The position numbers and the translations under genes are program-made. From Aliivibrio sp. S3MY1 (GTDB taxonomy: Bacteria > Pseudomonadota > Gammaproteobacteria > Enterobacterales > Vibrionaceae), in assembly GCF_028765575.1 (NCBI RefSeq), contig NZ_JARACO010000007.1, forward strand, positions 62,001 to 126,000: DNA of 64,000 bases, given 5' to 3'. A model generated the notes under the pieces. The model did not search any database, was not told the DNA's origin, and worked only from the letters and a program-made list of their open reading frames with translations. Positions 26,833 through 36,892 of the stretch are shown piece after piece (the stretch's first letter is position 1; every line of letters starts with the position of its first letter).

Positions 26833-28161
26833 ATGAACAATAATAAAAATCGCCTATCTCTCGCCATCGCACTTGGTCTATTAGGCTCAGTAGCAAGCAC
26901 AAATTCTATGGCAGCAGGCTTCCAATTGGCAGAGTATTCAGCAACAGGTTTAGGCCGTGCATACGCAGGTGAAGCAGCAATGGCTGATGGCGCTGATACG
27001 CAATGGCGCAACATGGCAATGCTGACTTACTTAGAAGGTACGCAGATTTCGGTGGGTGCTATTTATGTTGATCCTAACGTTGATGTTAATGGATATGTTG
27101 ATGGTTCTAAATCATTAACACAAAAAAGTGGGCATACGTCATCTGAAGACTTCGCACACAGCGCGGTGATCCCTAACTTTTATCTGTCACACCGTGTAAA
27201 CGAAAAATTAGCTCTTGGTGTTGCGCTAGGCACTAACTACGGCATGGAAACCGAACTTGATAATAACTTTGCTGCAAGCCACTTTGGTAATACTGCAAGT
27301 ATCATCACTAAAGAACTAAACCTAAACATTGCTTATCAAGTGATGCCACAACTAAGTGTTGGTGGTGGTGTTCGTTATGTGATGGGTGAGGGTCATTTTG
27401 GTGCAACAACCCCTCAAGATTTTACATTAAAGAAAATGCCAATCAAAAAAGGCACCACATTAAAATACATGGAAGGTACAGATGAAGCTTTAGGTTGGCA
27501 AGTAGGTACCGCTTGGCAAGTAAATGATTTTAACCGAATCGGTTTTACTTATAAGTCAGAAGTAAAATTAGAATTAGAAGGTCATGCTAAAGGTGTAGGC
27601 TTTATTCCAGTGAGCGCTCTAATTCCTGATTTAACCAAACAGGGGTCAATGGCTTTAACTATGCCTGCAACAGCTGAATTAGCAAGTTTCCACCAACTAA
27701 CCGATACGGTTGCTATTCATGCAAGCGTTAACTGGACCGATTGGAGCAGCTTTGAAAAACTAGAAGCCGATTTCCATGACGGTAAAACACCAACAATGGT
27801 TAAAGAGGAACACTGGGAAGATAACTACCGCATCGCGCTAGGCGGTACTTACCAGTTAAACCAAAAGGTCACCTTACGTTCTGGTATTGCTTATGACACC
27901 TCAGCGGTTAGCGATAAAAACCGTACTATCACGATTCCTGAGACTGATCGTACTTGGTTAAGTATTGGTGCGGGCTATGAGTGGTCACAAAATCTATCAC
28001 TAGATGCTGGTTTCACTTATATCATTGCTAAAGATGCACCTATTACAGAATCTCGTGGCTATGGATCAGATAATGAAGCACAAGGTATTGCAGGTTCTTT
28101 CAATGGCGAAACAACTGGTAGCATATGGCTACTAGGTGTTCAAGCGAACTACCGTTTCTAA
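26833..28161 (+). CDS. fadL: Outer membrane long-chain fatty acid transporter, FadL family (second paralogue)
   Basis: This tandem FadL-family paralogue has 442 residues. The signal peptide MNNNKNRLSLAIALGLLGSV ends near SMAA, and the mature N-terminus AGFQLAEYSATGLGRAYAGE is closer to E. coli FadL than the first copy. The C-terminus ends NYRF. The conserved NPA motif of the S3 kink reads Asn60-Met-Ala. A GGA ribosome site lies about 8 bases before the ATG. With its own promoter region and FadR-like site it can be expressed separately from the first copy. The substrate may be fatty acids or another hydrophobic compound. Confidence 0.9.
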   Translation: MNNNKNRLSLAIALGLLGSVASTNSMAAGFQLAEYSATGLGRAYAGEAAMADGADTQWRNMAMLTYLEGTQISVGAIYVDPNVDVNGYVDGSKSLTQKSGHTSSEDFAHSAVIPNFYLSHRVNEKLALGVALGTNYGMETELDNNFAASHFGNTASIITKELNLNIAYQVMPQLSVGGGVRYVMGEGHFGATTPQDFTLKKMPIKKGTTLKYMEGTDEALGWQVGTAWQVNDFNRIGFTYKSEVKLELEGHAKGVGFIPVSALIPDLTKQGSMALTMPATAELASFHQLTDTVAIHASVNWTDWSSFEKLEADFHDGKTPTMVKEEHWEDNYRIALGGTYQLNQKVTLRSGIAYDTSAVSDKNRTITIPETDRTWLSIGAGYEWSQNLSLDAGFTYIIAKDAPITESRGYGSDNEAQGIAGSFNGETTGSIWLLGVQANYRF

Positions 28162-28192
28162 TCCACACAGATTAAATAGATAGACATTGCAT

Positions 28193-28220
28193 TAGGCCTC
28201 TTTATTGAGGCCTTTTTTTT
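28193..28220 (+). terminator. Terminator after the second fadL
   Basis: A perfect 7-bp stem (AGGCCTC / GAGGCCT) is followed by a run of eight T residues. Confidence 0.88.
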
Positions 28221-28242
28221 TCGAGCCGCTTTAAACTGCCGA

Positions 28243-29028
28243 TTACTCATCTATCTCATCGAGATAATCGTCAATATCACTTTCTGCTTTTAAATCGACT
28301 TCTGGTTCAACTTCTGCTTTAAAGTCTTGGCGTTGTAAATACACATCACGCGTTAATAGATATGGATCAGGCGAGGCTTCTAAGAGTGGCTCTTGTGAGA
28401 TCAACTGAACACGAGACTCCATTCCCTCTAAACCCCATTTCCCAAGACCTTGCCAGAAATTTAAGTAAGAAAGAGGCATATAAAAACCATCAACAAAATC
28501 CCCGGCTTCACGCAATGTCCAAGGACCATAACCCGGTAACATAAAGTACGGTCCATTCCCAACACCATAATGACCAAGCGCATCACCAAACGATTTACTG
28601 TCTGGTTTATTAATATCTGCAGCACTGGCTATATCAATTAAGCCAACTAAACCAAGCGTGGTGTTTAACCAGAATCGATTCAAATGCACCATGGCAACGC
28701 TGCCATTCCCCATGAGTAAATTGTTAATCATGCTTGATGGCTCATTTAAATTGGCTAGAAAATTAGCTATCCCCATGCGAACTGGGGTCGGGGTATAGTC
28801 AACATAAGTAACAGAAACAGGACGCACTAAATAGGGGTCTAAAATGTCATAATTTAGATCCCACATGACGCGATTAAACCCCTCTAGCGGATCACCACCA
28901 TGAGAGTCATCGTACTCTACCTCTACGACTTCTGTTGTTTCTACTTCATTATTATCTTGTTCTGGGGTTTGAGAACACCCAACAATTAAAAATAATAACG
29001 AAAAAGATATCCCTATTCTTTTAAACAC
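28243..29028 (-). CDS. mlaA: Outer membrane lipid asymmetry lipoprotein MlaA
   Basis: MlaA (VacJ) removes phospholipids that have strayed into the outer leaflet and passes them to MlaC. The lipoprotein signal MFKRIGISFSLLFLIVGC ends at lipidated Cys18. The conserved core starts DPLEGFNRVMWDLNYDILD and continues through PSSMINNLL and DFGDALGHYGVGNGPYFMLPG-like segments. The C-terminal tail is rich in Glu and Asp. The length is 261 residues. It is convergent with fadL, and E. coli also has mlaA near fadL. Confidence 0.93.
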   Translation of the reverse strand: MFKRIGISFSLLFLIVGCSQTPEQDNNEVETTEVVEVEYDDSHGGDPLEGFNRVMWDLNYDILDPYLVRPVSVTYVDYTPTPVRMGIANFLANLNEPSSMINNLLMGNGSVAMVHLNRFWLNTTLGLVGLIDIASAADINKPDSKSFGDALGHYGVGNGPYFMLPGYGPWTLREAGDFVDGFYMPLSYLNFWQGLGKWGLEGMESRVQLISQEPLLEASPDPYLLTRDVYLQRQDFKAEVEPEVDLKAESDIDDYLDEIDE

Positions 29029-29074
29029 AATACACCTTCGCCTATCTCTCTTTATTAATATTATAGTTTATTCC

Positions 29075-29110
29075 AAAAAAAACGGGCAGAAGCTCAATGC
29101 TTCTGCCCGT
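29075..29110 (-). terminator. Terminator at the end of the ccm operon
   Basis: A perfect 12-bp stem (ACGGGCAGAAGC / GCTTCTGCCCGT) is preceded on the plus strand by an A-run, forming the U-tract for the minus transcript. It lies 27 bases past the ccmI stop. Confidence 0.9.
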
Positions 29111-29136
29111 CGTAGTATGACAGCAGTTAAGAGATA

Positions 29137-30351
29137 TTAGTATTGCTTATCAATCTCAAACGATACCTTTTTACCCAATGTACTAACGGTACTTTCGCCA
29201 TACCAATCGCCGTCTTTAGTCGATACGTTACCATCTTGATCGATACGAGCACGAACAATAAAGTTTGGCATATCAGTCAGTTTACTCTGCTCTATCATGT
29301 TGTTTTCATCAGACATCATAATTTTCAGCGGGAAACGACTAAGTGGTACACGAACTGCCGCAATTGGCATTGGTGAACCGTCAGCTGGGTGGATAGATAC
29401 AATCACAACACCTTGTGATGGTAAAGTTACATTGCTGCCTAGGCTAAGTGTAATCGGAACTTGCTTATCTAGATTAGCTTCAGGGTTAATCTTTGATTGA
29501 GCACGTTCAATACTACGAGTTAACATTTCATAGCGAGAGTCATCAGGGCCAATCAGCATTTGCATTGCTTTCCATGCTGATACCGCACCTTTATAATCTT
29601 GACGTTCAAACGAGCTGAACGCTAATAACGATAAGGCACGTAAGTTAGTTGAGTCACTACGAAGTACTTGCTTAAGCATTTTCTTCGCTTGGTCAGCTTT
29701 TGCATCATCACCCGAAAGCATTAGCGCTTGAGCGTAACCCAATTTAATCTCAACATTTGTTGGCTCTAGTGCGTACGCTTTCTTCATTGCACCTATCGAC
29801 GTATCGATATCACGATTCGACATACCAATGCGACCTAATAGGAACCAACCCATCGCGTCTTTTGGTTCATGATGTAATTTAGTACGTAATGCCAATGTTA
29901 GGTCTTTCATTTCTGAATCACTAAGAGAAACACCTTCAGGATTCATCAATTGCTTAGATAGCTCAGGTAAGCGTGCACTTACTTCTTGCCACTTTTCAAT
30001 TTTATCGATATTGCCGAACTTAAAGTACAGGCCATAAGAAATCATGATAAAGATAATGATAGAAGGCAGAATAAATAATCGTGCATTCAAGTTATCTTGC
30101 TCTGTTTTTTCTTTTGCTGGAATATCATCTAACAAAGATTGCTTTAGCTCTGTGATTAACTCATCTTGGTTGTTCACAAGACCTTCGGCGTCTTCTTCTT
30201 TCAATTCAGCTAAGCGATCTTTATAGAAGGCTTTATTCAATTCATCTCGGCGTGCTTCATCATCTTGCTCTTTTGCTTTCCATAAAGGAAGAATGATAAA
30301 TGCCACGCCAACAAAAATTAGGGCTAAGGTCGAAATCCAAAACAAAGTCAT
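29137..30351 (-). CDS. ccmI: Cytochrome c maturation protein CcmI
   Basis: CcmI is the apocytochrome chaperone of System I. Two membrane segments (about residues 3-22 and 91-110) flank a cytoplasmic loop. A periplasmic TPR region follows (about 140-270) that binds the apocytochrome C-terminus, then a C-terminal beta-rich domain with the SPMPIAAVRVPLSRFP segment. In E. coli these functions are fused into CcmH; here, as in other Vibrio, CcmH and CcmI are separate. The gene overlaps ccmH by four bases (ATGA) and is last in the operon. Confidence 0.92.
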   Translation of the reverse strand: MTLFWISTLALIFVGVAFIILPLWKAKEQDDEARRDELNKAFYKDRLAELKEEDAEGLVNNQDELITELKQSLLDDIPAKEKTEQDNLNARLFILPSIIIFIMISYGLYFKFGNIDKIEKWQEVSARLPELSKQLMNPEGVSLSDSEMKDLTLALRTKLHHEPKDAMGWFLLGRIGMSNRDIDTSIGAMKKAYALEPTNVEIKLGYAQALMLSGDDAKADQAKKMLKQVLRSDSTNLRALSLLAFSSFERQDYKGAVSAWKAMQMLIGPDDSRYEMLTRSIERAQSKINPEANLDKQVPITLSLGSNVTLPSQGVVIVSIHPADGSPMPIAAVRVPLSRFPLKIMMSDENNMIEQSKLTDMPNFIVRARIDQDGNVSTKDGDWYGESTVSTLGKKVSFEIDKQY

Positions 30352-30863
30352 TTGTTTACCTTCCCATCTTCATTTTTATTCTCATCTAATAGTGCGTTCA
30401 AACGTTCTTCATGTTCGTTATCCCACTCTTCTGAATTATCTTCTGCGACTACTTTTGATTTACGGCTACGAAGCACAATAAAGCCAAAACCAAACACAAG
30501 CACGCCTAATGGCCCTAACCATAGGATCAGCGTACCTGCCGTTAGTGCTGGATCGTACGTTACAAAGTTACCGTAACGATCAATCATGTAATCGACAATT
30601 TCTTGATCTGATTTACCTGCTTTGGTCATTTCATACACTTTATGGCGCATGTCTTGAGCAAGCTCAGCACTTGAATCAGCAATATTATTGTTCTGACACT
30701 TAGGGCAACGCAAGGTTTGGCCTAGTTCTTTAAATTGCTGCTCTTGTTCTGGTGAATCAAACTTATACAGATCTATCGTTGCGTAACTTGCTTGAACCGC
30801 AAAGAAACTCAATGCGATTGCCGCAAAGCTGCGAAGTCCCCATTTACGTAAGCGACTATTCAT
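30348..30863 (-). CDS. ccmH: Cytochrome c maturation protein CcmH
   Basis: This is a thioredoxin-like reductant of apocytochrome c. A signal/anchor segment covers residues 11-28, the redox motif LRCPKCQ has Cys53 and Cys56, and a C-terminal membrane helix covers about 107-130. The length of 171 residues corresponds to the N-terminal half of E. coli CcmH. It shares a single base with the ccmG stop and overlaps ccmI by four. Confidence 0.93.
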   Translation of the reverse strand: MNSRLRKWGLRSFAAIALSFFAVQASYATIDLYKFDSPEQEQQFKELGQTLRCPKCQNNNIADSSAELAQDMRHKVYEMTKAGKSDQEIVDYMIDRYGNFVTYDPALTAGTLILWLGPLGVLVFGFGFIVLRSRKSKVVAEDNSEEWDNEHEERLNALLDENKNEDGKVNK

Positions 30864-31414
30864 TATTTAGCCTCCGCAACAAGCTGTTCATACATTGGCT
30901 TTAATACTTCATTCCAATTACGATCATTGACATCACCAACGTGACGGTAGCGAACGATACCATTACTGTCGATTAAGAAGGTTTCAGGTGCGCCGTACAC
31001 ACCTAAATCCATGCCGAGCATGCCATCGCCATCAAACAGAGTAACCAAGTAAGGGTTACCAAGCTCTGTTAGCCATTGAATTGCCCCTGCACGATCATCT
31101 TTATAGTTCATACCAATAATCTTAACACCCTGATTTGCAAGGGTATTTAGGTATTGATGTTCAGCGTAACAGGTTGGACACCATGTCGCCCATACGTTTA
31201 GCAATAAAGGCTCACCTTTAAAGATGCTTTGATCGTACAGCTTGCCTTCTTGTGCTAAATCTTCTAGACGAAACTCTGGTACATGTTTACCAACCAATAC
31301 TGACTCCAGTTTAGTTGGATCATCTCCATTTGAGTTACGTGTTAACTGAGTAGCGAACACGGCAACTAAAATTAAAAACAGAGCTAGTGGTGCAAATAAA
31401 AACTTCTTATTCAT
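30863..31414 (-). CDS. ccmG: Thiol:disulfide interchange protein CcmG (DsbE)
   Basis: This is a membrane-anchored periplasmic thioredoxin that keeps apocytochrome haem-binding cysteines reduced. The N-terminal anchor lies at about residues 8-23, and the active site WCPTC has Cys79 and Cys82. The GVYGAPETFLID segment contains the cis-proline loop typical of CcmG. The length is 183 residues. It lies three bases after ccmF. Confidence 0.95.
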   Translation of the reverse strand: MNKKFLFAPLALFLILVAVFATQLTRNSNGDDPTKLESVLVGKHVPEFRLEDLAQEGKLYDQSIFKGEPLLLNVWATWCPTCYAEHQYLNTLANQGVKIIGMNYKDDRAGAIQWLTELGNPYLVTLFDGDGMLGMDLGVYGAPETFLIDSNGIVRYRHVGDVNDRNWNEVLKPMYEQLVAEAK

Positions 31415-31417
31415 AGT

Positions 31418-33376
31418 TTAAGCTTCCTGTTTTTTATCTGTTTTACGGAAACGGTAGCGCTTATCAGATAATGCTAACATACCACCCAGCGCCATGAATA
31501 ATGAACCTGCCCAGATCCAACGTACAAATGGTTTGTAGTAGATACGTACAGCCCATGAACGGTTGTCATCTAAACGCTCACCCATTGCGATGTATAAATC
31601 ACGAGTAAAGCCACGATCAATCGCTGCTTCTGTCATCATCGAGCCCGCTGTCTCATAGAAACGTTTTTCAGCATGAAGTGTATTGACAGCTTTACCATCT
31701 AGTGTGATATCAAAATCAGCCGTGTAACCATCATAGTTAGGGCCATCTGTATCACGAACACCAGCAAAGTAGAACTGGTAACCGTTCATTTCAATGTGTT
31801 CACCTGGCGCTAAACGTACATCTTTTTCGATGCTGTAGTTTTGTACCATTGCAATACCAATGATAGTCACTGCAAGACCAATGTGCGCGAACATCATTGC
31901 CCAGTGGCTACGGCCAAGTTTAGTTAGGCCTACCGCAAAAGTATGGCGGTGAGTAGCACGCTCGTGCAATTCAAAGACGTGTAAGATCACGATCCAAAGA
32001 GACATCATCCAGCCAAGGTATGGCATAAATTGGAATCTATCTGCAAAGATAACCATAAAGATTGCAGCTAGTGGGATCGTAATCGCACCAGTAATCACCA
32101 TGCGTTTTGCTAAGTGACTTACGTTGTCACGCTTCCAACGGATCAGAGGACCGATACCTAATAGGAAAGCAAATGGGATCATTAACCATGCAAACAGCAT
32201 GTCAAAGAATGGCGCACCGATAGAAACCGAGCCCAAACCAAGTTGTTTATGTACTAACGGTAATAAGGTACCCACAAGAACAACAACTAAAGCTGTCATT
32301 AATAAAATGTTGTTAGCGAGTAGAGCATTTTCACGTGAGAACAGTGAGAAGTTACCACGAACTCGTACTGATGCGCCTCTTAGTGCAAACAGCAGTAATG
32401 AACCACCGATCACCATGACTAGGAAGCCAAGAATGAACATGCCTCGCGCAGGATCTGAAGCAAAGGCATGAACCGATACTAAGATGCCTGAACGAACTAG
32501 GAATGTGCCTAATAAGCTAAGTGAGAAGGCTAAAATTGCCAGTAATACAGTCCACGCTTTAAACGTACCGCGTTTCTCTGTTACCGCTAATGAGTGCATT
32601 AATGCGGTACCAGCAAGCCAAGGCATAAATGATGCGTTTTCTACTGGATCCCAGAACCACCAGCCACCCCAGCCAAGTTCATAATATGCCCACCATGAAC
32701 CTAAAGAGATACCTACTGTTAGGAATGACCATGCTGCGATTGTCCAAGGACGAGACCAACGAGCCCAAGCCGTATCTAAACGACCTGCCATTAGTGATGC
32801 GATAGCGAAAGAGAACGCAACCGAGAAGCCAACATAACCCATGTATAGCATTGGTGGGTGAATGATTAGACCTGGATCTTGAAGAAGCGGGTTCAAATCA
32901 CGACCATCAATAGGGAAGAATGGCAAAGTACGTAAGAATGGGTTTGACGTTAGAATAATGAAAAGTAGGAAACCAACGTTAATCCACCCCATTACGGCTA
33001 ATACTCGTGCAATCGACTCTTGTGGCATACCACGACTGAAGGTTGCTACGGCAACGGTCCAACCGGCTTGGATAAGAACCCAAAGCAATAAAGAGCCTTC
33101 GTGAGCCCCCCAAACGGCGGTTAAACGGTAATACCAAGGAAGTAAGCTATTTGAGTTACTTGCTACATATTGCAGAGTGAAATCGTTAATGTAGAAAGCC
33201 CACATTAAGATCCCAAATGATAAGCCAAGGAGTAAGAACATTCCCCATGACAATGGTCTTGCACTTTGCATTAATGCTTTATTACCACGGCTCACACCAT
33301 ATATTGGTAATATACTCAATAGGATTGAAAGCCCTAGAGAAGCAATTAAGGCAAAATGACCGAGTTCTGCGATCAT
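31418..33376 (-). CDS. ccmF: Haem lyase subunit CcmF
   Basis: This is a large polytopic inner-membrane protein (652 residues) that transfers haem from CcmE to apocytochrome c. The haem-handling tryptophan-rich motif [12 protein letters not shown] is at about residues 239-250, in a long run of membrane helices, and a large periplasmic domain lies toward the C-terminus. It overlaps ccmE by four bases (ATGA). Confidence 0.96.
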   Translation of the reverse strand: MIAELGHFALIASLGLSILLSILPIYGVSRGNKALMQSARPLSWGMFLLLGLSFGILMWAFYINDFTLQYVASNSNSLLPWYYRLTAVWGAHEGSLLLWVLIQAGWTVAVATFSRGMPQESIARVLAVMGWINVGFLLFIILTSNPFLRTLPFFPIDGRDLNPLLQDPGLIIHPPMLYMGYVGFSVAFSFAIASLMAGRLDTAWARWSRPWTIAAWSFLTVGISLGSWWAYYELGWGGWWFWDPVENASFMPWLAGTALMHSLAVTEKRGTFKAWTVLLAILAFSLSLLGTFLVRSGILVSVHAFASDPARGMFILGFLVMVIGGSLLLFALRGASVRVRGNFSLFSRENALLANNILLMTALVVVLVGTLLPLVHKQLGLGSVSIGAPFFDMLFAWLMIPFAFLLGIGPLIRWKRDNVSHLAKRMVITGAITIPLAAIFMVIFADRFQFMPYLGWMMSLWIVILHVFELHERATHRHTFAVGLTKLGRSHWAMMFAHIGLAVTIIGIAMVQNYSIEKDVRLAPGEHIEMNGYQFYFAGVRDTDGPNYDGYTADFDITLDGKAVNTLHAEKRFYETAGSMMTEAAIDRGFTRDLYIAMGERLDDNRSWAVRIYYKPFVRWIWAGSLFMALGGMLALSDKRYRFRKTDKKQEA

Positions 33377-33858
33377 TGACCTGTTCCTTGTTTTTGTTGT
33401 TCTGTGTATTGAAGTGGTTCATGAGTCTTTTTCATTGCTTCTGCAACTTCTGGTGGCATGTACTCTTCATCATGCTTTGCCAGTACTTCATGAGCCTTAA
33501 CTGTGGTTGCATCGACAAGAACACCTTGCGCTACAATACCTTGGCCTTCACGGAATAAATCAGGAAGAATGCCATTATAAGTAACCGTAACTTCTGGACC
33601 AACATCAGCAACTTTAAATGAAACTTCTAAAGATTCGCTGTCACGCTTTACTGTACCTGCGACAACCATACCACCAATACGAAGACGTTGACCAACCTCT
33701 GGTTTAGTGCCATCAGGTTTACCGTTAACCAGTTCTGTTGGGGTATAGAATAAATCCATATTTTGATTCAATGCATAAATCATTAAACCAACGGTTGCAC
33801 TGACCCCAAAGAATAGAGCAAGGATCAATCCTAGGCGCTTTTTACGTCTTGGATTCAT
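33373..33858 (-). CDS. ccmE: Haem chaperone CcmE
   Basis: CcmE binds haem covalently in the periplasm before delivery to CcmF. It has an N-terminal anchor at residues 9-29 and an OB-fold domain. The haem-attaching His129 and partner Tyr133 lie in [12 protein letters not shown]. The length is 161 residues. It overlaps ccmD upstream and ccmF downstream by ATGA junctions, showing tight coupling. Confidence 0.95.
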   Translation of the reverse strand: MNPRRKKRLGLILALFFGVSATVGLMIYALNQNMDLFYTPTELVNGKPDGTKPEVGQRLRIGGMVVAGTVKRDSESLEVSFKVADVGPEVTVTYNGILPDLFREGQGIVAQGVLVDATTVKAHEVLAKHDEEYMPPEVAEAMKKTHEPLQYTEQQKQGTGQ

Positions 33859-34061
33859 AATGTGTTCTCCATAGTTTTTGCTTTTTTAATTCGTTCTTCT
33901 CGTGCCATTTTTTGTTCAATCTCTTTTAGCAATTGACGACGTTTGCCTAAGCTAGAGAATAAAATCCAAAATAAGGAGAGAAAAGTGGCGCCAAAGGCAC
34001 CCCATACATAAACGGCATAGCCGCCCATAGCTAAAAAATCACTGAAAGTTTCAAAATGCAT
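33855..34061 (-). CDS. ccmD: Haem exporter protein CcmD
   Basis: This is a 68-residue single-pass membrane protein that stabilises the CcmABC-CcmE complex and helps release holo-CcmE. The membrane helix spans about residues 14-37, followed by a strongly basic cytoplasmic tail ([20 protein letters not shown]). Identity rests on size, topology and position between ccmC and ccmE. Confidence 0.92.
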   Translation of the reverse strand: MHFETFSDFLAMGGYAVYVWGAFGATFLSLFWILFSSLGKRRQLLKEIEQKMAREERIKKAKTMENTL

Positions 34062-34082
34062 TACAATAATTCCCTTCTCTCG

Positions 34083-34835
34083 TTATTTAGACGCGGTAGA
34101 TTTTGGTTCTACTAACGCTCTAACCCAAGGACGGTGGCTCTCTTTTGCTAAAATTTCATTCCTAAAACGAATAAGAGTCACAGAACCAAAGAAAGTTGCA
34201 AAACCAATGATATTTAATAACAAAGGCCACAACATATCGGCAGAAATAGAAGGTTTATCAAACTTTGTGATACTTGCACCTTGATGAAGGGTATTCCACC
34301 ACTCTACTGAGAAGTGAATAATTGGTAGGTTTATCACACCAACAATGGCAAGAATACCTGCGGCACGAGCTGCTGTACGCTGGTCATCAAATGCGTTATA
34401 TAACGCCATGACTCCTAGATATAAGAAAAGAAGAATCAGTTCAGAGGTTAAACGAGCATCCCATACCCACCATGCGCCCCACATTGGTTTACCCCAAACG
34501 GCACCGGTTAATAAGGCAATGAATGTGAACACTGCGCCAACAGGAGCCATCGCTGCGGCTGCCATATCAGAAAGCTTTAACTGCCACACCAAACCAATAA
34601 ATGCCGCTATCGCCATCGACATATAAGCGCCCATCGACAAAATAGCAGAAGGGACATGGATATAGATAATCCTAAAACTGTCTCCTTGCTGGTAATCAGA
34701 AGGGGCAAATGCAAGCCCCCAAATCGTACCAACAGTTAAACTGAGAATAGAGATCACCGCAAACCATGGCAGCAGTGTTGTACTTAATTGATACGCTTTT
34801 TCTGGTTTAGCGTAAGGATGTAGCCATTTCCACAT
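34083..34835 (-). CDS. ccmC: Haem exporter protein CcmC
   Basis: CcmC is a six-helix haem-handling protein that loads haem onto CcmE. The WWD domain WGAWWVWDARLTSE is at residues 119-132, with the flanking haem-ligand histidines His60 and one near residue 185. The length is 250 residues. It sits between ccmB and ccmD. Confidence 0.95.
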   Translation of the reverse strand: MWKWLHPYAKPEKAYQLSTTLLPWFAVISILSLTVGTIWGLAFAPSDYQQGDSFRIIYIHVPSAILSMGAYMSMAIAAFIGLVWQLKLSDMAAAAMAPVGAVFTFIALLTGAVWGKPMWGAWWVWDARLTSELILLFLYLGVMALYNAFDDQRTAARAAGILAIVGVINLPIIHFSVEWWNTLHQGASITKFDKPSISADMLWPLLLNIIGFATFFGSVTLIRFRNEILAKESHRPWVRALVEPKSTASK

Positions 34836-34871
34836 TGGTTTATCTCACTTACTTAAATATTAAAATTATAA

Positions 34872-35540
34872 TTACTGAACACTCACTCGCAGTGCCGAAC
34901 TAATGGCAAATGGAGTCAATGTTGCGGAGCCCATTAAAAGAGCACCTAAAATCGCTAATTGGCCATTATAAGCCATACCTAAGCTTGCAGCATCAATTGC
35001 CGATGTCGCAAAAATTAGAACTGGAATATATAACGGAAGAATAAGAAGGCTCAATAACACGCCTCCTTTTTGAAGGCCAACCGTTAACGCTACCCCAACC
35101 GCACCAAGAAAGCTTAAGGTTGGTGTTCCTAGCAGCAATGTCAACACAATTGCTAACCATGTATTAAAATCTAATGATAATAGAACCGCTAATAACGGGC
35201 TAATAATAATCAATGGCAGACCGGTTAATAACCAATGCGCGACCACTTTCGCTAGAACAAGTACAGATAATGGACTTGGCATTAGCATCATCTGCTCTAG
35301 GGATCCGTCGGCAAAGTCATCTCTAAAAAGGCGCTCTAAAGACAATAACGCCGATAACAAAGCAGCAACCCAAACAATACCCGCAGCAATACGCGCCAGT
35401 AAATTTGGCTCAGGCCCGATACTTAATGGAAATAGTGTGATCACGATAATAAAAAACCAAAGCGGATTAAGAATATCAGCTTTACGACGAAACGCGATTA
35501 ATAACTCACGTCGGATAATGGTTGTCATTGAAGCAAACAT
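34872..35540 (-). CDS. ccmB: Haem exporter protein CcmB
   Basis: This is the membrane subunit of the CcmAB ABC transporter, 222 residues with six predicted helices. The FRDDFADGSLEQMMLMP segment near residues 70-86 is the coupling region conserved in CcmB. An AGGTGA ribosome site lies inside the end of ccmA, and the start codon follows the ccmA stop directly. Confidence 0.94.
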   Translation of the reverse strand: MFASMTTIIRRELLIAFRRKADILNPLWFFIIVITLFPLSIGPEPNLLARIAAGIVWVAALLSALLSLERLFRDDFADGSLEQMMLMPSPLSVLVLAKVVAHWLLTGLPLIIISPLLAVLLSLDFNTWLAIVLTLLLGTPTLSFLGAVGVALTVGLQKGGVLLSLLILPLYIPVLIFATSAIDAASLGMAYNGQLAILGALLMGSATLTPFAISSALRVSVQ

Positions 35541-36155
35541 CTATTCACCTAACCTGATTTTTTTAAGCTCATTACTGTCAGTAAACAGATCCTGATGCGT
35601 TGTCAGTAAGACGATCCCACCTTGTTTGGCATGGCTCATAAACAACTGTTCAAGTACTTTAACACCTTGTTTATCAATCGCTGTTAACGGTTCATCTAAT
35701 ACCCATAACTTATGGTTACTCAACCAAAGGCGAGCCAAAGCAACTCGACGCTGTTGACCTGCAGATAATTGCCCTGCTGCAACATCTTCTCGTCCAGCTA
35801 ACCCCACACGAGCTAATGCACCCCAAATGGCTTCTTCGTTATAATTGCTGTGCATCGATTGATAAAAGGCAAGATTTTCAAATGCCGTTAACTCACGTTT
35901 GACACCAGTATGATGACCTAAGAAAAGTAAATCGCTATGAAACTCTTCGCGATTTTTCTTTATCGATTCACCATTCCAATAAATATCACCTTCATCCGCA
36001 TAACCTAACCCTGCAATAATACGCAGTAATGTGGTTTTACCTGCTCCATTCTGCCCTTCTATCTGAATTAACTCACCATCTGAGATAGTAAAACTCAATT
36101 GTTCAAATAAAACGCGTTCATCTCGAATACAGGTAACGTTACGAATTTCTAGCAT
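35541..36155 (-). CDS. ccmA: Cytochrome c biogenesis ATP-binding export protein CcmA
   Basis: This is the ABC ATPase whose hydrolysis drives release of holo-CcmE. Walker [10 protein letters not shown] is at residues 34-42, the signature [14 protein letters not shown] near 130-143, and Walker [13 protein letters not shown] near 150. The length is 204 residues. It is the first gene of the nine-gene ccm operon. No terminator other than the hairpin at 36376 separates it from the che genes. Confidence 0.95.
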   Translation of the reverse strand: MLEIRNVTCIRDERVLFEQLSFTISDGELIQIEGQNGAGKTTLLRIIAGLGYADEGDIYWNGESIKKNREEFHSDLLFLGHHTGVKRELTAFENLAFYQSMHSNYNEEAIWGALARVGLAGREDVAAGQLSAGQQRRVALARLWLSNHKLWVLDEPLTAIDKQGVKVLEQLFMSHAKQGGIVLLTTHQDLFTDSNELKKIRLGE

Positions 36156-36375
36156 AAGTATCTATTGTTGAAAAATATTAGGGGCATTCTAGCACAGCAA
36201 AAACAGGGAAGCTTAGATATAAAACAAATCTATTTAGATAGATAAGTAAATAAGTATGTCATTTAGTTTCAAATTCTTTAATCTTGAAATCGGCTAATAA
36301 TTCATAGCGTTATAACAACAGATAGAATCTACCACCTTGTGGGTATTTCTGGTTTATTTTACCAAATTCTATAAC
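36156..36375. promoter_or_regulatory. Upstream region of the ccm operon
   Basis: This short AT-rich gap lies between the che operon terminator and ccmA. It must contain the ccm promoter (minus strand), but no convincing hexamer pair or FNR/NarP-type palindrome was recognised. No gene is seen. Confidence 0.35.
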
Positions 36376-36407
36376 GAAAAAAGCCCCTTATAAATAAGGA
36401 GCTTTAA
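36376..36407 (-). terminator. Terminator at the end of the flhA-che operon
   Basis: An imperfect stem (AAAGCCCCTTAT / ATAAGGAGCTTT) is preceded on the plus strand by an A-run. It lies about 25 bases past the last gene of the operon. Confidence 0.7.
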
Positions 36408-36430
36408 CATTCATTGGTTATGAGACACCG

Positions 36431-36892
36431 TTAGTCTTCGCCTTCAAAACGCAGTGGTGGAATCGAGCCTTTACCACCCGCAATTTTAGCCTGTAAAGAC
36501 ATCATTAACTCAGCTTCTGCTTTTGGCAGCTCACATTCTTCCATTAGCTCGTTAATGCCCGCCCCCAACTGAACTAACTTATTGGCTCTTGAATACAAAC
36601 GACTGTCAGCATCTGTATTTTCAAGCTCGTTTAAGCGCTCATCAAAATGTTGATTCAATTGAGTAATGTCCGCAACTTTCTGTCCCATATTGATCGAGGC
36701 TGTACGAAATTCAACAAACTGCTTATTAAGCTTTTGTTGCTCTTCTTGAAGTTGTTGGTGCTGCTTTTGAGCGTGCGTTAATTGTGCTGCTAACTGTGTA
36801 TTCTTGCGATTTAAGATAACAAAAATCACAAGAACTAAAATTACAGCAGCCGCTGCTAATAGCTCTGAGAGCTGAGTTAAAATATCAACCAT
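36431..36892 (-). CDS. DUF2802 domain-containing protein at the end of the che operon
   Basis: This protein of unknown function has 153 residues. One membrane helix (about residues 7-28) is followed by a Gln/Lys/Glu-rich coiled coil (29-95). A compact C-terminal module begins near SRANKLVQLGAGINELMEECELPKAEAELM, reminiscent of a small helix-turn-helix fold. Its ATG overlaps the cheW stop, so it is translationally coupled to chemotaxis genes. The membrane anchor, coiled coil and position suggest a role at the chemotaxis array or cell pole, but that is inference. Confidence 0.8.
   Translation of the reverse strand: MVDILTQLSELLAAAAVILVLVIFVILNRKNTQLAAQLTHAQKQHQQLQEEQQKLNKQFVEFRTASINMGQKVADITQLNQHFDERLNELENTDADSRLYSRANKLVQLGAGINELMEECELPKAEAELMMSLQAKIAGGKGSIPPLRFEGED

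Noticed and set aside
36283-36300. GCCGATT-like sigma-28 -10 element on the minus strand between the che operon and ccmA
   Set aside because: No TAAA-type -35 lies at the required spacing, and the gene downstream would be ccmA, which is not a flagellar gene.
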